Below are positions 16,969 to 26,524 of a DNA stretch of 64,000 nucleotides, piece after piece. Both the position numbers and the translations under genes were made by a program. Numbering within the stretch: position 1 is the stretch's first letter; every line of letters begins with the position of its first letter. The stretch comes from Methylomusa anaerophila (GTDB taxonomy: Bacteria; Bacillota; Negativicutes; Sporomusales; Sporomusaceae), in the NCBI RefSeq assembly GCF_003966895.1, contig NZ_AP018449.1, positions 751,424 through 815,423 on the forward strand, in the 5' to 3' direction. Under the pieces are notes generated by a model that saw only the letters and a list, made by a program, of their open reading frames with translations, was not told the origin of the DNA and made no database searches.

Positions 16969-17331
16969 CTACTCCTCATCAATCTTAACGGTCCGCCCGC
17001 AACCGCCGCCGCATTCCCGGTATTTTCTCAGCCGGGCTAAATCTTTTCGAAACAGGGGACTCATATCCGATTCCGCTGCCAACAGCTCTTTGACGAATGA
17101 ACACGTCGCCAGCATTTTTTCATCAGCCCGGTGGTATACCCACTGAGCCTGCTTTTCGCTGGTAATCAGCCTGGCGTTTTTTAGCTTGGTCAAATGCCGG
17201 GAGGCGTTGGACTGGCTAAGTTTTAATATCGCTTCCAAATCACATACGCATAAGGTTTCCTGGTACAATAAGCTCAACATTCGCATTCTCGTTTCATCGG
17301 CCAACGCCTTGAGCACTTCGATGGTACTCAT
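16969..17331 (-). CDS. arsR: ArsR family transcriptional regulator (operon head)
   Basis: Winged-helix repressor of 120 residues. The metal site CVC lies in LCVCDLEAILKLSQSNASRHL. The C-terminus holds extra cysteines (YRECGGGCGRTV). It heads the ars operon and probably represses it until As(III) binds. The ATG at 17331 is preferred over the adjoining GTG because GAGG lies eight bases upstream. A CATATAT-GA-TTATATG-type dyad lies 90 bp before it. Confidence 0.92.
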   Translation of the reverse strand: MSTIEVLKALADETRMRMLSLLYQETLCVCDLEAILKLSQSNASRHLTKLKNARLITSEKQAQWVYHRADEKMLATCSFVKELLAAESDMSPLFRKDLARLRKYRECGGGCGRTVKIDEE

Positions 17332-17420
17332 CACTTACACCTCTGTACTGAAATTGTTATTCATCGTCCATCTAACTTCTGTCGAAATTTACCTGCTTCC
17401 CGCTGAAGGTAACCACCTCC

Positions 17421-17436
17421 CATATATGATTATATG
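17421..17436. promoter_or_regulatory. Candidate ArsR operator
   Basis: CATATATGATTATATG is a near-perfect dyad (one mismatch) upstream of the first arsR, in the right place for autoregulation. AT-rich dyads like this are common ArsR/SmtB sites; binding is not shown. Confidence 0.35.
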
Positions 17437-17508
17437 CAGTTTTACTCATAAATGTCAATATGTTTTTAATTATCTTCTATGTTCTATAGCCTGCTTAAAG
17501 ACGCTCTA

Positions 17509-17534
17509 GCCTTGCGGCAGGGAAGCCGCAAGGC
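17509..17534. terminator. Hairpin after the MFS gene
   Basis: A perfect 10-bp stem, GCCTTGCGGC with GCCGCAAGGC, lies eight bases beyond the MFS stop. The T-rich stretch is weak on either strand. Confidence 0.5.
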
Positions 17535-17541
17535 CTTGATT

Positions 17542-19104
17542 TTATTCACCAGCCACTGCCGGCTTTCCGGCCTCCGGCCGGACCGGCCTTAAAAGCAGGG
17601 CCGGTAGAATAGCCGCGCCGCATATTATGGCCAGTACCAAGAAGGCATCATCAAAGGCAAAGATATACGACTGCCTTTGGACCAGGGAAGATATCAGTGC
17701 CAATGCCTGAGTTTTGGCCAAAAAAACCGTGCTGCCGTTATGGGCAAAAAGCTTTTCCCCGTAAGCTAACATGCCGGCAGTTGCCTTAGCGGCCGTATTA
17801 ATGTTTTCTCCTATTTGCTGCAGATGAACGATTTGCCGGTTTTGCAGAACGGTGGTCAAAATGGCAATGCCGAGGGAGCCGCTTATCTGCCGGACCGCGT
17901 TGTTAAGCGACGATGCCCGGCTAATTTTAGGCATTGGCACCGTATTCATGCCCAGCACGGTTACCGGCATGACAAACAATCCCAGGCCCAGGCCGCGCAC
18001 GGTCATTAGCAATCTTATCGCATTGTCCGATGTATTCAGGTCGATAAAGATCAGCGGCAACGAGCCGGCGGTCAGCAGTACCAAACCGGTGATCACCACC
18101 GGCTTGGCCCCAAACTTGTCCGCCAGTCTGGCCGCTACCGGCATCATGAGTCCGGCGGCGACAGCGGAGGGAAAGATTAACAGGCCGGTCTGCATGGCAG
18201 TGTTGCCCCGCATATTCTCCATAAACAGCGGCACCATGAAAATACCGCCGAATAAGCCAATCGTACCGATAAAGCCGACGATTGTGCTAAGGGAAAAGTT
18301 CCAGTTCTTAAATAAGGACAAATCCAAAAGCGGCGCCGGATGGTTGATTTCAATAAATACAAACAGGACCAGACTGGCCAGGGCAATATAAAACAGCGCC
18401 AGGATATACGCCGAACTCCAGCCTTCGTCGGTGCCCTCGCTTAGTGCCAGCAACAGGCAAAACAGACCCAGCGCCGACGTGATGAACCCGCCATAGTCGA
18501 AATGGCGGTTAGCGGCAATGGGCGTTTCTCTGAGAATAATGACAGCCAGGATGTAGCCGATAATCCCCACCGGTATATTGATGGTAAAAATGAGCCGCCA
18601 GTCCCAATATTCCACCAGATAGCCGCTCAAGGTCGGACCAACCGCCGGCGCCACCATCGCCGATATGCCCCAGATACCCAATGCCATATTTCTTTCCTGG
18701 GGCGGAAAAACCTGATACACGATGGACATGGTTATAGGAACGATAAGTCCGCCGCCAATCGCCTGAAAGATCCGGAAGGCAATCATGCTGTCATTGCTCC
18801 AAGCGATGCCGCATAATGCCGATCCGGCAACGAAGACGGCCAGGCTAAACAGATACATCCGGCGGCTTCCCAATACATCGCAAAAATATCCGGTAGCAGG
18901 CTGCACAACTCCCATGGTCAGCATGTACGCCGTCAAGATCCACTGCGCATCATCGGCATTGACTGAAAAAACCGCCATCATTTTGGGTACGGCGATATTA
19001 ACAATACTGGTATCCAGTATGCTCATAAAACCGCCGATAATTATTACCCCCAGCGCCCACCATTTATATGCCTCCTCCTGAATCGGCAACCGCGGTATAT
19101 TCAT
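17542..19104 (-). CDS. DHA2 family MFS multidrug exporter
   Basis: Proton-driven exporter of 520 residues with about 14 membrane helices. The start YKWWALGVIIIGGFMSILDTSIVNIAVP and the motif C-like GPTLSGYLVEYWDWRLIFTINIPVG identify the EmrB/QacA group. Substrates are unknown. No adaptor gene is adjacent, although the chromosome encodes RND pumps nearby. Its GGAGG site lies only a few bases from the left end of an inverted-repeat element, so native promoter sequence has been displaced. Confidence 0.92.
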   Translation of the reverse strand: MNIPRLPIQEEAYKWWALGVIIIGGFMSILDTSIVNIAVPKMMAVFSVNADDAQWILTAYMLTMGVVQPATGYFCDVLGSRRMYLFSLAVFVAGSALCGIAWSNDSMIAFRIFQAIGGGLIVPITMSIVYQVFPPQERNMALGIWGISAMVAPAVGPTLSGYLVEYWDWRLIFTINIPVGIIGYILAVIILRETPIAANRHFDYGGFITSALGLFCLLLALSEGTDEGWSSAYILALFYIALASLVLFVFIEINHPAPLLDLSLFKNWNFSLSTIVGFIGTIGLFGGIFMVPLFMENMRGNTAMQTGLLIFPSAVAAGLMMPVAARLADKFGAKPVVITGLVLLTAGSLPLIFIDLNTSDNAIRLLMTVRGLGLGLFVMPVTVLGMNTVPMPKISRASSLNNAVRQISGSLGIAILTTVLQNRQIVHLQQIGENINTAAKATAGMLAYGEKLFAHNGSTVFLAKTQALALISSLVQRQSYIFAFDDAFLVLAIICGAAILPALLLRPVRPEAGKPAVAGE

Positions 19105-19121
19105 CCGGTTGTTCCTCCCAG

Positions 19122-19294
19122 CCGACTAGTACCTCATCTGCATTAAAATCTCTGCTAATTTAGCGGTCCTTTTCCGCCCTGCTTCGTTGTCGTCACCTTG
19201 CAGATTCCCGATCTGCGCGGCTCCTCCGCCTCGCAGGCCAAAAAAATCCTCGCTAAATTAGCTATAGTTTTAACACAGATGAGGTACTAGTCGG
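19122..19294. repeat. MITE-like inverted-repeat element
   Basis: A 173-bp unit is bounded by ~43-bp inverted repeats (19122-19164 and 19252-19294), sharing CCGACTAGTACCTCATCTG, TTAAAA and GCTAATTTAGC. The centre holds smaller hairpins (GCAGAT-TCCCG-ATCTGC). It has no ORF, and no target duplication was seen. The remaining part of the gap to 19460 shows no gene. Confidence 0.7.
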
Positions 19295-19460
19295 TATGAA
19301 TTTTAACATAAACCGACATTCCCGGACGAAAGATGAGACCGCTATCCGGAGGTATGGTAAATCAGTCACTTTCGAAACATACTTTGATTTTACCACTTTC
19401 TTTAAAAATTGTGCAGTCATAATTTTTATCCAATCGCAAACTCCCGCGGCGATAAAGGAG

Positions 19461-20306
19461 TTATATATTCCGGCATAACCAGGGCAGCGCCCTCTCCAGC
19501 AATATGCCTTCCCTGGCAGGAGTACCGGCCGCAAAAGTTGTTCTGATTCCCAGGGCAACAAAATCGGCGGCCCGTTTCATAGCCGCCGGCAGGCTAAACC
19601 CATTCAGCAAAGAACCGGCCAGTACACTGGCGAATACATCTCCCGTACCGGGATACTGTCCTCTGATATATTCACTGCTAACCTCATAGAAACTATGTTC
19701 CAGGCGGTCATAGGCCATATTGGCAATTTTTTCTCCGACAAAAGGTATTCCTGTCATAACCACTTTCGCTGGTCCGAAATCGGCTAGCCTGACAAGCCAT
19801 TGTTTTAGTTTGTCCACATCCGGCCTATCGTCCTGATACCGTTCCCCCAACAAAAAGCAGGCTTCGGTATAGTTAGGAGTAATAATGTCCGCTTTTCGCA
19901 CCAGCGTTTGCATGTGCGCTTGCATCTTGGGCGTGTATACCGAATAGAGTTTTCCTTCATCCCCCATCACCGGATCGACCAGGACCAGGGGGTTATTTCC
20001 CGCGAACATATCGATAAACCGGGATACTACATCGATTTGTTCCTCGGAAGCCAAAAAACCGCTGTAAATACAATCGAAGGCCAGACCTTCCTGTTGCCAG
20101 TGATGAAAAAATTCCGGCATACGGTCGGTAAAATCACAAAACGCAACATTTTTAAACCCGCCTAGGTGGGTGCTGAGGATAGCGGTAGGCAGTGGGCACA
20201 CCTGGATTCCCAGGCAGGAAAGTATTGGCATAATTACCGTTAGCGAACAGCGGCCAAAGCAAGATATATCATGAACGGCGGCTACCCGCGGCACCTTTGG
20301 GTTCAT
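19461..20306 (-). CDS. Pyridoxamine kinase
   Basis: PfkB/ribokinase-fold kinase of 281 residues that phosphorylates vitamin B6 vitamers. The N-terminal RVAAVHDISCFGRCSLTVI and GGFKNVAFCDFTD are typical of the Firmicutes pyridoxamine kinase group. VDPVMGDEGKLYSVYTP binds substrate and TPNYTEACFLLG binds ATP. The GTGD-F motif (YPGTGDVFASVLAGSLL) contains the catalytic Asp. It complements the de novo PLP genes pdxS and pdxT 10 kb away. Confidence 0.92.
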   Translation of the reverse strand: MNPKVPRVAAVHDISCFGRCSLTVIMPILSCLGIQVCPLPTAILSTHLGGFKNVAFCDFTDRMPEFFHHWQQEGLAFDCIYSGFLASEEQIDVVSRFIDMFAGNNPLVLVDPVMGDEGKLYSVYTPKMQAHMQTLVRKADIITPNYTEACFLLGERYQDDRPDVDKLKQWLVRLADFGPAKVVMTGIPFVGEKIANMAYDRLEHSFYEVSSEYIRGQYPGTGDVFASVLAGSLLNGFSLPAAMKRAADFVALGIRTTFAAGTPAREGILLERALPWLCRNI

Positions 20307-20411
20307 CCTCTTCTCCCCTTGAAAAAACGGCTATTGCTTGGCGGATACAATAGCTTCAGTCATTTGCCTTAAGTGAATATACTTCGGCATATTAAAAATC
20401 ATTCCTGCATC

Positions 20412-20575
20412 TATATATGTCGCCTTAAAGAATTGACATCCGGGTATTAGGATAAGCTGAGGTTAAGCGACAGCGTCGAAGCGTTCCTAATACCCGGATA
20501 TAATTTCAATTCTTTAAGGCGTTCCATATATATGGAGCAGCATTAAAGAATCATAACTATAATATCCGGCGCTCC
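20412..20575. repeat. Dispersed inverted repeat, one and a half copies
   Basis: The left arm (20412-20451) and right arm (20485-20533) are inverted copies of TATATATG.CGCCTTAAAGAATTGA with CCGGGTATTAGG internally. A third, diverged arm in the left-arm orientation follows (20528-20575). Related sequences lie at 5461 and 63534. It has no coding potential. The rest of the 20307-20712 gap holds two 10-bp TTCGTATTAT copies at 20581 and the marR promoter. Confidence 0.7.
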
Positions 20576-20634
20576 GGCATTTCGTATTATTTCGTATTAT
20601 GTTAAGATCTTATCCGTTTGTGTTAAGATTCTGT

Positions 20635-20671
20635 GACAATAGTTGCACGCTCAACTATTGTCTGCTATATT
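20635..20671 (+). promoter_or_regulatory. marR promoter with overlapping MarR-type operator
   Basis: -35 TTGCAC (20643-20648), a 17-bp spacer and -10 TATATT (20666-20671) form a good promoter. A perfect 11-bp inverted repeat, GACAATAGTTG-N6-CAACTATTGTC (20635-20662), covers the -35 and spacer. Binding there would block polymerase. Its CAACTA/TAGTTG arms fit MarR-type sites, so autoregulation by the next gene is the likely reading. Confidence 0.7.
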
Positions 20672-20748
20672 TTTGCTTGAGAGAAGATTTTGCTTTTTAG
20701 GAGGCGTTAACTATCGACCGCCCATACCTGGGAAAATGGATTTCAATA

Positions 20749-21174
20749 TTGCATCGCACCGGGCAGTTTTTCTTCGATAAGCATTTCGAGGAATGGGGAA
20801 TCGGCAGCGGACACTTCTCCTTTCTCCTCTGTCTTTACCGGCAGGAAGGCATCAGCCAGGACGTGATAAGCAAACGCCTGCATGTGGATAAGGCAACAAC
20901 GGCGCGGGCTATTGCCAAACTTGAAACGCTGGGCTACATCATTCGCGAAGAAGATCCCACCGACCGGCGAGCGTATCTTATTAAACTTACCCCGCAAGGC
21001 AAACAACTGGAACCTAAAATCAAAGATGTCCTAAAAGCATGGGCTGGCCTCATCACCGAGGATTTAAGCCCGGAAGAACAAGACTTGGCCTACCAGTTAT
21101 TAAGTAATATGGCTGAAAAAGCACTGGCAGTCAAGAAACTCTGCTACGGGCCTAAGGCCGATAATAATGCATAA
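20749..21174 (+). CDS. MarR family transcriptional regulator
   Basis: Winged-helix regulator of at least 141 residues with ISQDVISKRLHVDKATTARAIAKLETLGYI as recognition region and DRRAYLIKLTPQGKQLE as the wing. It heads the RND efflux operon, 38 bases before the adaptor gene. The coordinates use TTG 20749. However, family-like residues (IDRPYLGKWISIL) are encoded upstream in frame, and AGGAGG at 20699-20704 is ideally spaced for a start at codon ATC 20713. The true start may therefore be non-canonical or a mutated ATG. Confidence 0.88.
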   Translation: MHRTGQFFFDKHFEEWGIGSGHFSFLLCLYRQEGISQDVISKRLHVDKATTARAIAKLETLGYIIREEDPTDRRAYLIKLTPQGKQLEPKIKDVLKAWAGLITEDLSPEEQDLAYQLLSNMAEKALAVKKLCYGPKADNNA

Positions 21175-21212
21175 GATAACTCGTTTATATATAGAGAAAG
21201 GAGTTCCATACT

Positions 21213-22472
21213 ATGAAAAGCCGATCGATAGGCAGCAAGAAATTTTTCGTTATTGTCGGCATTGTAATTGTGTGTCTCGGCACTTTTGCCACCGTTCAAA
21301 CGTTCCGCAAGCAGACCGCCCCGCCGGCAGCAGCGGCCGGTAAACAACAGACTACGGTAAGTGTCGTCGGCGTTTCCCGAACCGATCTTGTAAAGCAAAT
21401 CTCCTTGTCAGGTCAAACTATTCCCGAAGCGCAGGTTGATGTCGCTGCCAAATACCAAGGCCGGGTAACTGCGGTTGAGGTCAGTTTGGGCCAGCAGGTC
21501 ACTGCCGGCGATGTGCTTATTGTCCAGGATACCGGTGATGCCGAAATTTCCGTTATGCAAAACAGGGCAGCGTATCAACAGGCATCTGCCGACGCCGTTA
21601 CCAATGAGGTTTCCTTTCAGTCCAATTACACGAAAGCCCAGGCCGACTATCAGCATGCGAAAACAACTTATGAAAGATATAAAGCCCTTTACAACATAGG
21701 GGGAGTTTCCAAAGAGCAGCTGGATGACACCGAACAGCAATTATCCGACGCGCAAGCGTCGCTGGATGCTTTGGCTAACCAAATGAATGCCGGCCCGGTT
21801 CCTTCGGCTATTCTATCCGCCAGAGCCGCCGCCCAAAAAGCGGCCCAGAGTGTAAACGCCGTGGAAAAACAGCGGGACGACCTTATTCTCCGGGCGCCCA
21901 GAAGCGGCATCATCGGCTTTCGCCAGGTGGAAGTGGGCAGCATCGTCCAGGCGGGACAAAAACTGCTTAGTATCGTCGACAACAGTCAGATCTACATAGA
22001 TTGCCAGGTATCGGAACAAGATTTATCCGCTCTCAGCCTGGGAATGAATGTGGATGTTCATATTCAATCCTTAAGCCGGACTTACCCTGGCCGGATTATT
22101 TATATCAGTCCGGCCAACGATTCCCAGAGTCAAAGCTTCTCGCTGCGTATCGCCCTCTCCGATGCCGGCCCGGAAGTGAGAAGCGGCATGTTTGCCCGGA
22201 CCGCAATCAAAGCCGTGCTTCGCGCCAATGTTTTAGTTGTTTCCAAAGATGCTGTACTGCAAAAGAATGGTAAAGATTTTGTCTATGTTGTCGACGCCAA
22301 AAATGTTGTTGAAGAACGCGTTGTGCAAGTTGGGGCAAAAGGTGATGACAGTGTGGAAATAATCAGCGGCCTTAACGAGGGCGAACAAATTGCCGTTACC
22401 AACCTGGCGCGGTTACGCTCCGGCATGACGGTTGTCCCCAGCTCCCCGGACAACAGGGGTGAAGAAAAGTGA
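21213..22472 (+). CDS. RND efflux periplasmic adaptor subunit
   Basis: Membrane fusion protein of 419 residues. One N-terminal membrane anchor (KKFFVIVGIVIVCLGTF) is followed by a barrel-sandwich half-motif (GRVTAVEVSLGQQVTAGDVL). A long coiled-coil hairpin covers about residues 110-215, then the second lipoyl half (LRAPRSGIIGFRQVEVGSIV) and a beta-barrel. It bridges the inner-membrane pump to an outer-membrane channel, whose gene is not in the window. Its end overlaps the pump gene by four bases (GTGA). Confidence 0.93.
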   Translation: MKSRSIGSKKFFVIVGIVIVCLGTFATVQTFRKQTAPPAAAAGKQQTTVSVVGVSRTDLVKQISLSGQTIPEAQVDVAAKYQGRVTAVEVSLGQQVTAGDVLIVQDTGDAEISVMQNRAAYQQASADAVTNEVSFQSNYTKAQADYQHAKTTYERYKALYNIGGVSKEQLDDTEQQLSDAQASLDALANQMNAGPVPSAILSARAAAQKAAQSVNAVEKQRDDLILRAPRSGIIGFRQVEVGSIVQAGQKLLSIVDNSQIYIDCQVSEQDLSALSLGMNVDVHIQSLSRTYPGRIIYISPANDSQSQSFSLRIALSDAGPEVRSGMFARTAIKAVLRANVLVVSKDAVLQKNGKDFVYVVDAKNVVEERVVQVGAKGDDSVEIISGLNEGEQIAVTNLARLRSGMTVVPSSPDNRGEEK

Positions 22473-25400
22473 ACATAACACGCTTTTCCATTCAAAGGCC
22501 GGTTGGTATTTCAATGATTGTAATGCTGTTCGTGGTCCTCGGTTTATACAGCTTCTACCGCATCGGCGTTGAACTTTTGCCGGCCATTAACACGCCTTAT
22601 GTTACGGTAACAGTCAATTACCCGGGCGCCGGCACCGAACAGGTCGAGCAAGACGTTATCAAACCACTGGAGAATTCATTATCCTCACTGTCCAACTTAA
22701 AGCATATGACTTCCATGGCCCGGCCCGAAAGGGCCACCATTATTTTGGAGTTCGAGTTTTGGGCTAATGCTAATTTCGCTGCCATTGACGCCACCAAGTA
22801 CGTTGATGCCGCCCGCCGCCGCCTCCCCACCGGCATTGACGAACCGGTAGTAATCAAACGGGACGTTAATGCAGCGCCGATCATGGAGGTCTCCGTTATT
22901 GCCGATAAGCCCTTGTCGGAAGTCTATACGTTGGCCAACGACGTATTTATGGAACGTCTGCAAAGGGCCGGCGGCGTATCCGATGTGGAGCTGGACGGCG
23001 GCCGGGACAAAGAAGTGGCCGTTGAAGTTGATAAGGATAAACTGTCCTACTACAATATTTCCCTCAGCCAAATCGTCACTCGCATCCAGCAGGAAAACGC
23101 TCTGACCCCGGCCGGTTCCATCTTTAACGATAAGAACGAAACCAATGTGCGGCTGACCGCACAGTACACTTCGCTGCAAGAACTGGCCTCCATTCATGTA
23201 ACCAATGCCAAAGGCCAGAATATTCCGCTTACCGACCTGGCAACAATCATGGAAAAGGACAGCCGGGTCACCCGCTATGCCCGAACCAACGGCCAGGACG
23301 TAATTTCCCTTACCGTTTACAAAAACAGTGATGCCAACCTGGTGGATGCCGCGAAAGCTACTAAAGCGCAATTAGATAGTCTTCGCGCCGAATATCCCGA
23401 TTATCAATTTGTTGTCGTGACCGATTCGTCCCGCTTTGTTGAAGATTCGCTGCACAATACCCTGGAGGCATTAATCGAAGGTTTATTCACAACCGGTTTT
23501 GTGCTCTACATCTTTTTGCGCGGCTGGCGTTCAACTGCGGCGGTTCTAATCGCCATCCCCACCTCCCTGATCGCCTCCTTCTTTGCCATGTATATTGCCG
23601 GCTTTACCTTCAACATGATGTCGCTAATGGGGATGTCGCTCTGTATCGGCATTCTGGTTGACGACTCCATCGTTGTGCTGGAAAATATTCATCGCCATTT
23701 GCGTATGGGGAAAGATTCCCGCACGGCCGCTGAGGAAGGACGGACCGAAATTGGTATGGCCGCCATCGCCATCACCCTCTGTGATGTGGTGGTATTTATG
23801 CCCATCGCCTTTATGACCGGGATGACCGGGCAATACTTCCGCCAGTTCGGACTGACCATTGTTTTTGCCACCTTGTTTTCCATGTTCGTATCCTTCACAT
23901 TGACTCCCATGCTGGCATCCCGCTTTTTTGCCCGGGGGGAATTAGAGCCCCAAGGCCGCCTCTGGGACTTCATGGCCCGTTTGGAAGCGGTGACTATCAA
24001 TAAATACGAACAACTGCTTTGCTGGAGTCTTAATAATGGGAAAAAACTCATTGCCGGTATCCTCATCATCTTTTTCGCCGCCATTTCCCTTATCCCTCTG
24101 GGAATAATCGGATCTGAATTTATGCCAAAAACGGATGAAGGAGCTTTTCGCATCAATGTTCAATTACCGGTGGGTACCAATATTGATCAAACCAACGATG
24201 CGGTGCGCAAAGTTGAAGATTATTTGGCGACAATTCCGGAAGTAACCAACTATCTGTCAAGTGTGGGTTCGCCCGCAGGCTACTCCGGCGGCATCAGTGT
24301 GCGGATGGTAGACAGACAGGACCGCCAGCGCAGTGTTTGGGAAGTAACCGATCAAGTACGCCAAAACTTAAGAAAACTCTTGCCGCAGGCCGTAGTCCAA
24401 GTAAACGAAACCCAGTCTTCTATCGCCGGGGTATCCGGCGGCGCCGGCAGCGGCGGCAGGGGTCCCAATTCCTCCCCGGTGCAAATCGAGCTCCAGGGCC
24501 AAAATCTGGCCAATCTGATAAAAGCGTCCTACCGGGTGCAAGAAATCTTAAATCAGGTTAACGGAATAAAAGATATCCGCAGTTCGTATACCGAAGGCAT
24601 GCCTGAATTGCGGCTGGCAGTGGACCGGGAAAAGTTGAAGTTTTATAACACCACCGTAAATAACATCAATTCGGTATTTAATGCGGCTATCACCGGCGCC
24701 CAGGCCGGCTACTACGCCAACGACCCTGCCAACAACGGGCAAGATACCGATATTTACGTCCGCTTGCGAGGCAGCGACGGTTTTAAGCCCTCCGACTTAA
24801 CTTCCATCCCCATTCAAGCCGGCAACTACCTGGTAAAACTTGGCGATATAGCAACCGTGCAGGATGCTGTGGGGCCGGTCATGCTGCGCCGCGTTGACAA
24901 ACAGGAATCCATAAATATTGCCGCTAATATTACCGACCGGCCGCTCCAGGAAGTTCTAAACGACGTTAAGGCTGCCATTAAGCCTGGTGATCTTGGCACC
25001 GGCATTACTTACCGCTTTACCGGCCAGGCCAATAATATGCAAGAAACCTTCGGCGAAATGGCGCAGGCCCTCGCGCTCTCACTTATCCTGGTTTATATGC
25101 TGCTAGCCGTCTTGTACGAATCAGTATCCACTCCGATTATCCGGATGTTTTCCCTGCCCCTGGGTTTAATCGGATCATTAACCTTTTTAGCCCTGACCCA
25201 TAACACCATCAATCTGTACTCCCTGATCGGCGTCTTGGTAATGGACGGCGTGGTCGCTAAAAACGGCACATTGCTTTTAGACTATACCTTAACCCTGATG
25301 GCGGAAGGAGCAGACGCCCGCGAAGCCATAATTCAGGCGGGGAAGACCAGGCTCAAACCTATTGTCATGACAACCATAACTATGGTAACCGGTATGCTCC

Positions 25401-25642
25401 CCACCGCGCTGGCAATAACGGCGGGATCTGAAACCAGGGTGAGCATGGCGTGGGTGGTTATCGGCGGTCTGCTGTCATCCACCATTTTTACCCTGCTTAT
25501 CATCCCGATTATCTTCCTCTATTTCCATACCCATCAAATTAACTTTTGGCAGCGAATCCGCCAAATAACATATTGGATTAAGATGAGAATGGCCAAAAAA
25601 ACAGCAAAAAGTTTAATGCCTGATTGGGTAAGAAAGACGTAA
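22469..25642 (+). CDS. RND efflux permease (AcrB/MMPL-type HAE family)
   Basis: Inner-membrane proton-driven pump of 1057 residues, the standard length. The first helix is followed by the long periplasmic loop starting YPGAGTEQVEQDVIKPLE. Helix 4 has the GILVDDSIVVLENIHRH motif with proton-relay Asp residues. A second loop and six further helices follow (LIGVLVMDGVVAKNGTLLLDY). It starts at GTG within the adaptor stop. A Gly/Ser-rich insert (GVSGGAGSGGRGPNSS) lies near residue 650. Substrates are unknown; control by the MarR protein is likely. Confidence 0.95.
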   Translation: MNITRFSIQRPVGISMIVMLFVVLGLYSFYRIGVELLPAINTPYVTVTVNYPGAGTEQVEQDVIKPLENSLSSLSNLKHMTSMARPERATIILEFEFWANANFAAIDATKYVDAARRRLPTGIDEPVVIKRDVNAAPIMEVSVIADKPLSEVYTLANDVFMERLQRAGGVSDVELDGGRDKEVAVEVDKDKLSYYNISLSQIVTRIQQENALTPAGSIFNDKNETNVRLTAQYTSLQELASIHVTNAKGQNIPLTDLATIMEKDSRVTRYARTNGQDVISLTVYKNSDANLVDAAKATKAQLDSLRAEYPDYQFVVVTDSSRFVEDSLHNTLEALIEGLFTTGFVLYIFLRGWRSTAAVLIAIPTSLIASFFAMYIAGFTFNMMSLMGMSLCIGILVDDSIVVLENIHRHLRMGKDSRTAAEEGRTEIGMAAIAITLCDVVVFMPIAFMTGMTGQYFRQFGLTIVFATLFSMFVSFTLTPMLASRFFARGELEPQGRLWDFMARLEAVTINKYEQLLCWSLNNGKKLIAGILIIFFAAISLIPLGIIGSEFMPKTDEGAFRINVQLPVGTNIDQTNDAVRKVEDYLATIPEVTNYLSSVGSPAGYSGGISVRMVDRQDRQRSVWEVTDQVRQNLRKLLPQAVVQVNETQSSIAGVSGGAGSGGRGPNSSPVQIELQGQNLANLIKASYRVQEILNQVNGIKDIRSSYTEGMPELRLAVDREKLKFYNTTVNNINSVFNAAITGAQAGYYANDPANNGQDTDIYVRLRGSDGFKPSDLTSIPIQAGNYLVKLGDIATVQDAVGPVMLRRVDKQESINIAANITDRPLQEVLNDVKAAIKPGDLGTGITYRFTGQANNMQETFGEMAQALALSLILVYMLLAVLYESVSTPIIRMFSLPLGLIGSLTFLALTHNTINLYSLIGVLVMDGVVAKNGTLLLDYTLTLMAEGADAREAIIQAGKTRLKPIVMTTITMVTGMLPTALAITAGSETRVSMAWVVIGGLLSSTIFTLLIIPIIFLYFHTHQINFWQRIRQITYWIKMRMAKKTAKSLMPDWVRKT

Positions 25643-25725
25643 TAATGGTGCGACATATTTTCCACATATTCTCCAAAGCATTAAAATATATTTATATTAT
25701 CTTAATGTTAGGGAGACTTGGAGAA

Positions 25726-26451
25726 ATGCGCATACGTATATTTTTTACCCTGACAATAGTTCTCTCATTGCTGGGCATTTCATCAATATTCGTGAAAAAT
25801 TCCTGGACTGCGTCCGGTACAATCAGCTCGGTTCCTACTACGCAAAAAGTCGTAGCCATTACTATCGACGATGGGCCGCATAATAAGACAACTCCGGAAA
25901 TCCTTGCCGTTCTCAAGGAAAAAAAAGTTCACGCCACCTTTTTTATACTAGGAGAAAACGGGGAATCCAATCCTGGTTTAATAGCCCGGGAGAATGCCGA
26001 AGGACATGAAATTAGTTCCCATGGCTATAGCCACAAGCACTTGACAAAGTTGTCCAAAGATCAAATTAAGGAGGAGCTTGAACGAACCGAAAACCTAATC
26101 AGGCAATACGCGCCCAAACCGCTCCTGTTCCGTCCACCCGGCGGCTTATATAACCAGGACGTTCTGGAAGTGGTACGCAACCGCGGATATTCCACCATAC
26201 TCTGGACCGTCGATCCCCATGACTGGGCGCGGCCGACTGTGAAAGAAACAGTTGACAGAGTAATGTCACAAGTCAAGCCGGGAAGTATCATCCTACTCCA
26301 CGACGGGCAGTATCCTCTCCCTACCCCCAAGGCATTGGGCATAATTATTGACCGCTTAAAAGAAGAAGGATATGAAATGGTAACAATTTCAGAACTATTC
26401 CAATATTACGAAGTCAGGACCTCCCACTTTTGGGACTTTGTATTCGACTAA
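25726..26451 (+). CDS. Polysaccharide deacetylase family protein
   Basis: About 241 residues: an N-terminal signal anchor (IFFTLTIVLSLLGISSIFV) and a NodB domain. The motifs are TIDDGPHNKTT (metal Asp), EISSHGYSHKHL (H-x3-H), RPPGGLYN and ILLHDG. It resembles PdaA/PgdA-like enzymes acting on peptidoglycan or other N-acetyl glycans. ATG 25726 follows a GGAG site; the frame is open 34 codons further upstream into the end of the pump gene, without a good site. It may be read from the RND transcript. Confidence 0.9.
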   Translation: MRIRIFFTLTIVLSLLGISSIFVKNSWTASGTISSVPTTQKVVAITIDDGPHNKTTPEILAVLKEKKVHATFFILGENGESNPGLIARENAEGHEISSHGYSHKHLTKLSKDQIKEELERTENLIRQYAPKPLLFRPPGGLYNQDVLEVVRNRGYSTILWTVDPHDWARPTVKETVDRVMSQVKPGSIILLHDGQYPLPTPKALGIIIDRLKEEGYEMVTISELFQYYEVRTSHFWDFVFD

Positions 26452-26524
26452 GGGGGGTGTATTTCGGGTTAAAAACTGGAAAATATGTTATTCCATAGGT
26501 CCAAACTAAGAGGAGGGAGTAAAT

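Noticed and set aside
20449-20484. Coding potential inside the 20412 repeat
   Set aside because: No start with ribosome site and no ORF of meaningful length.
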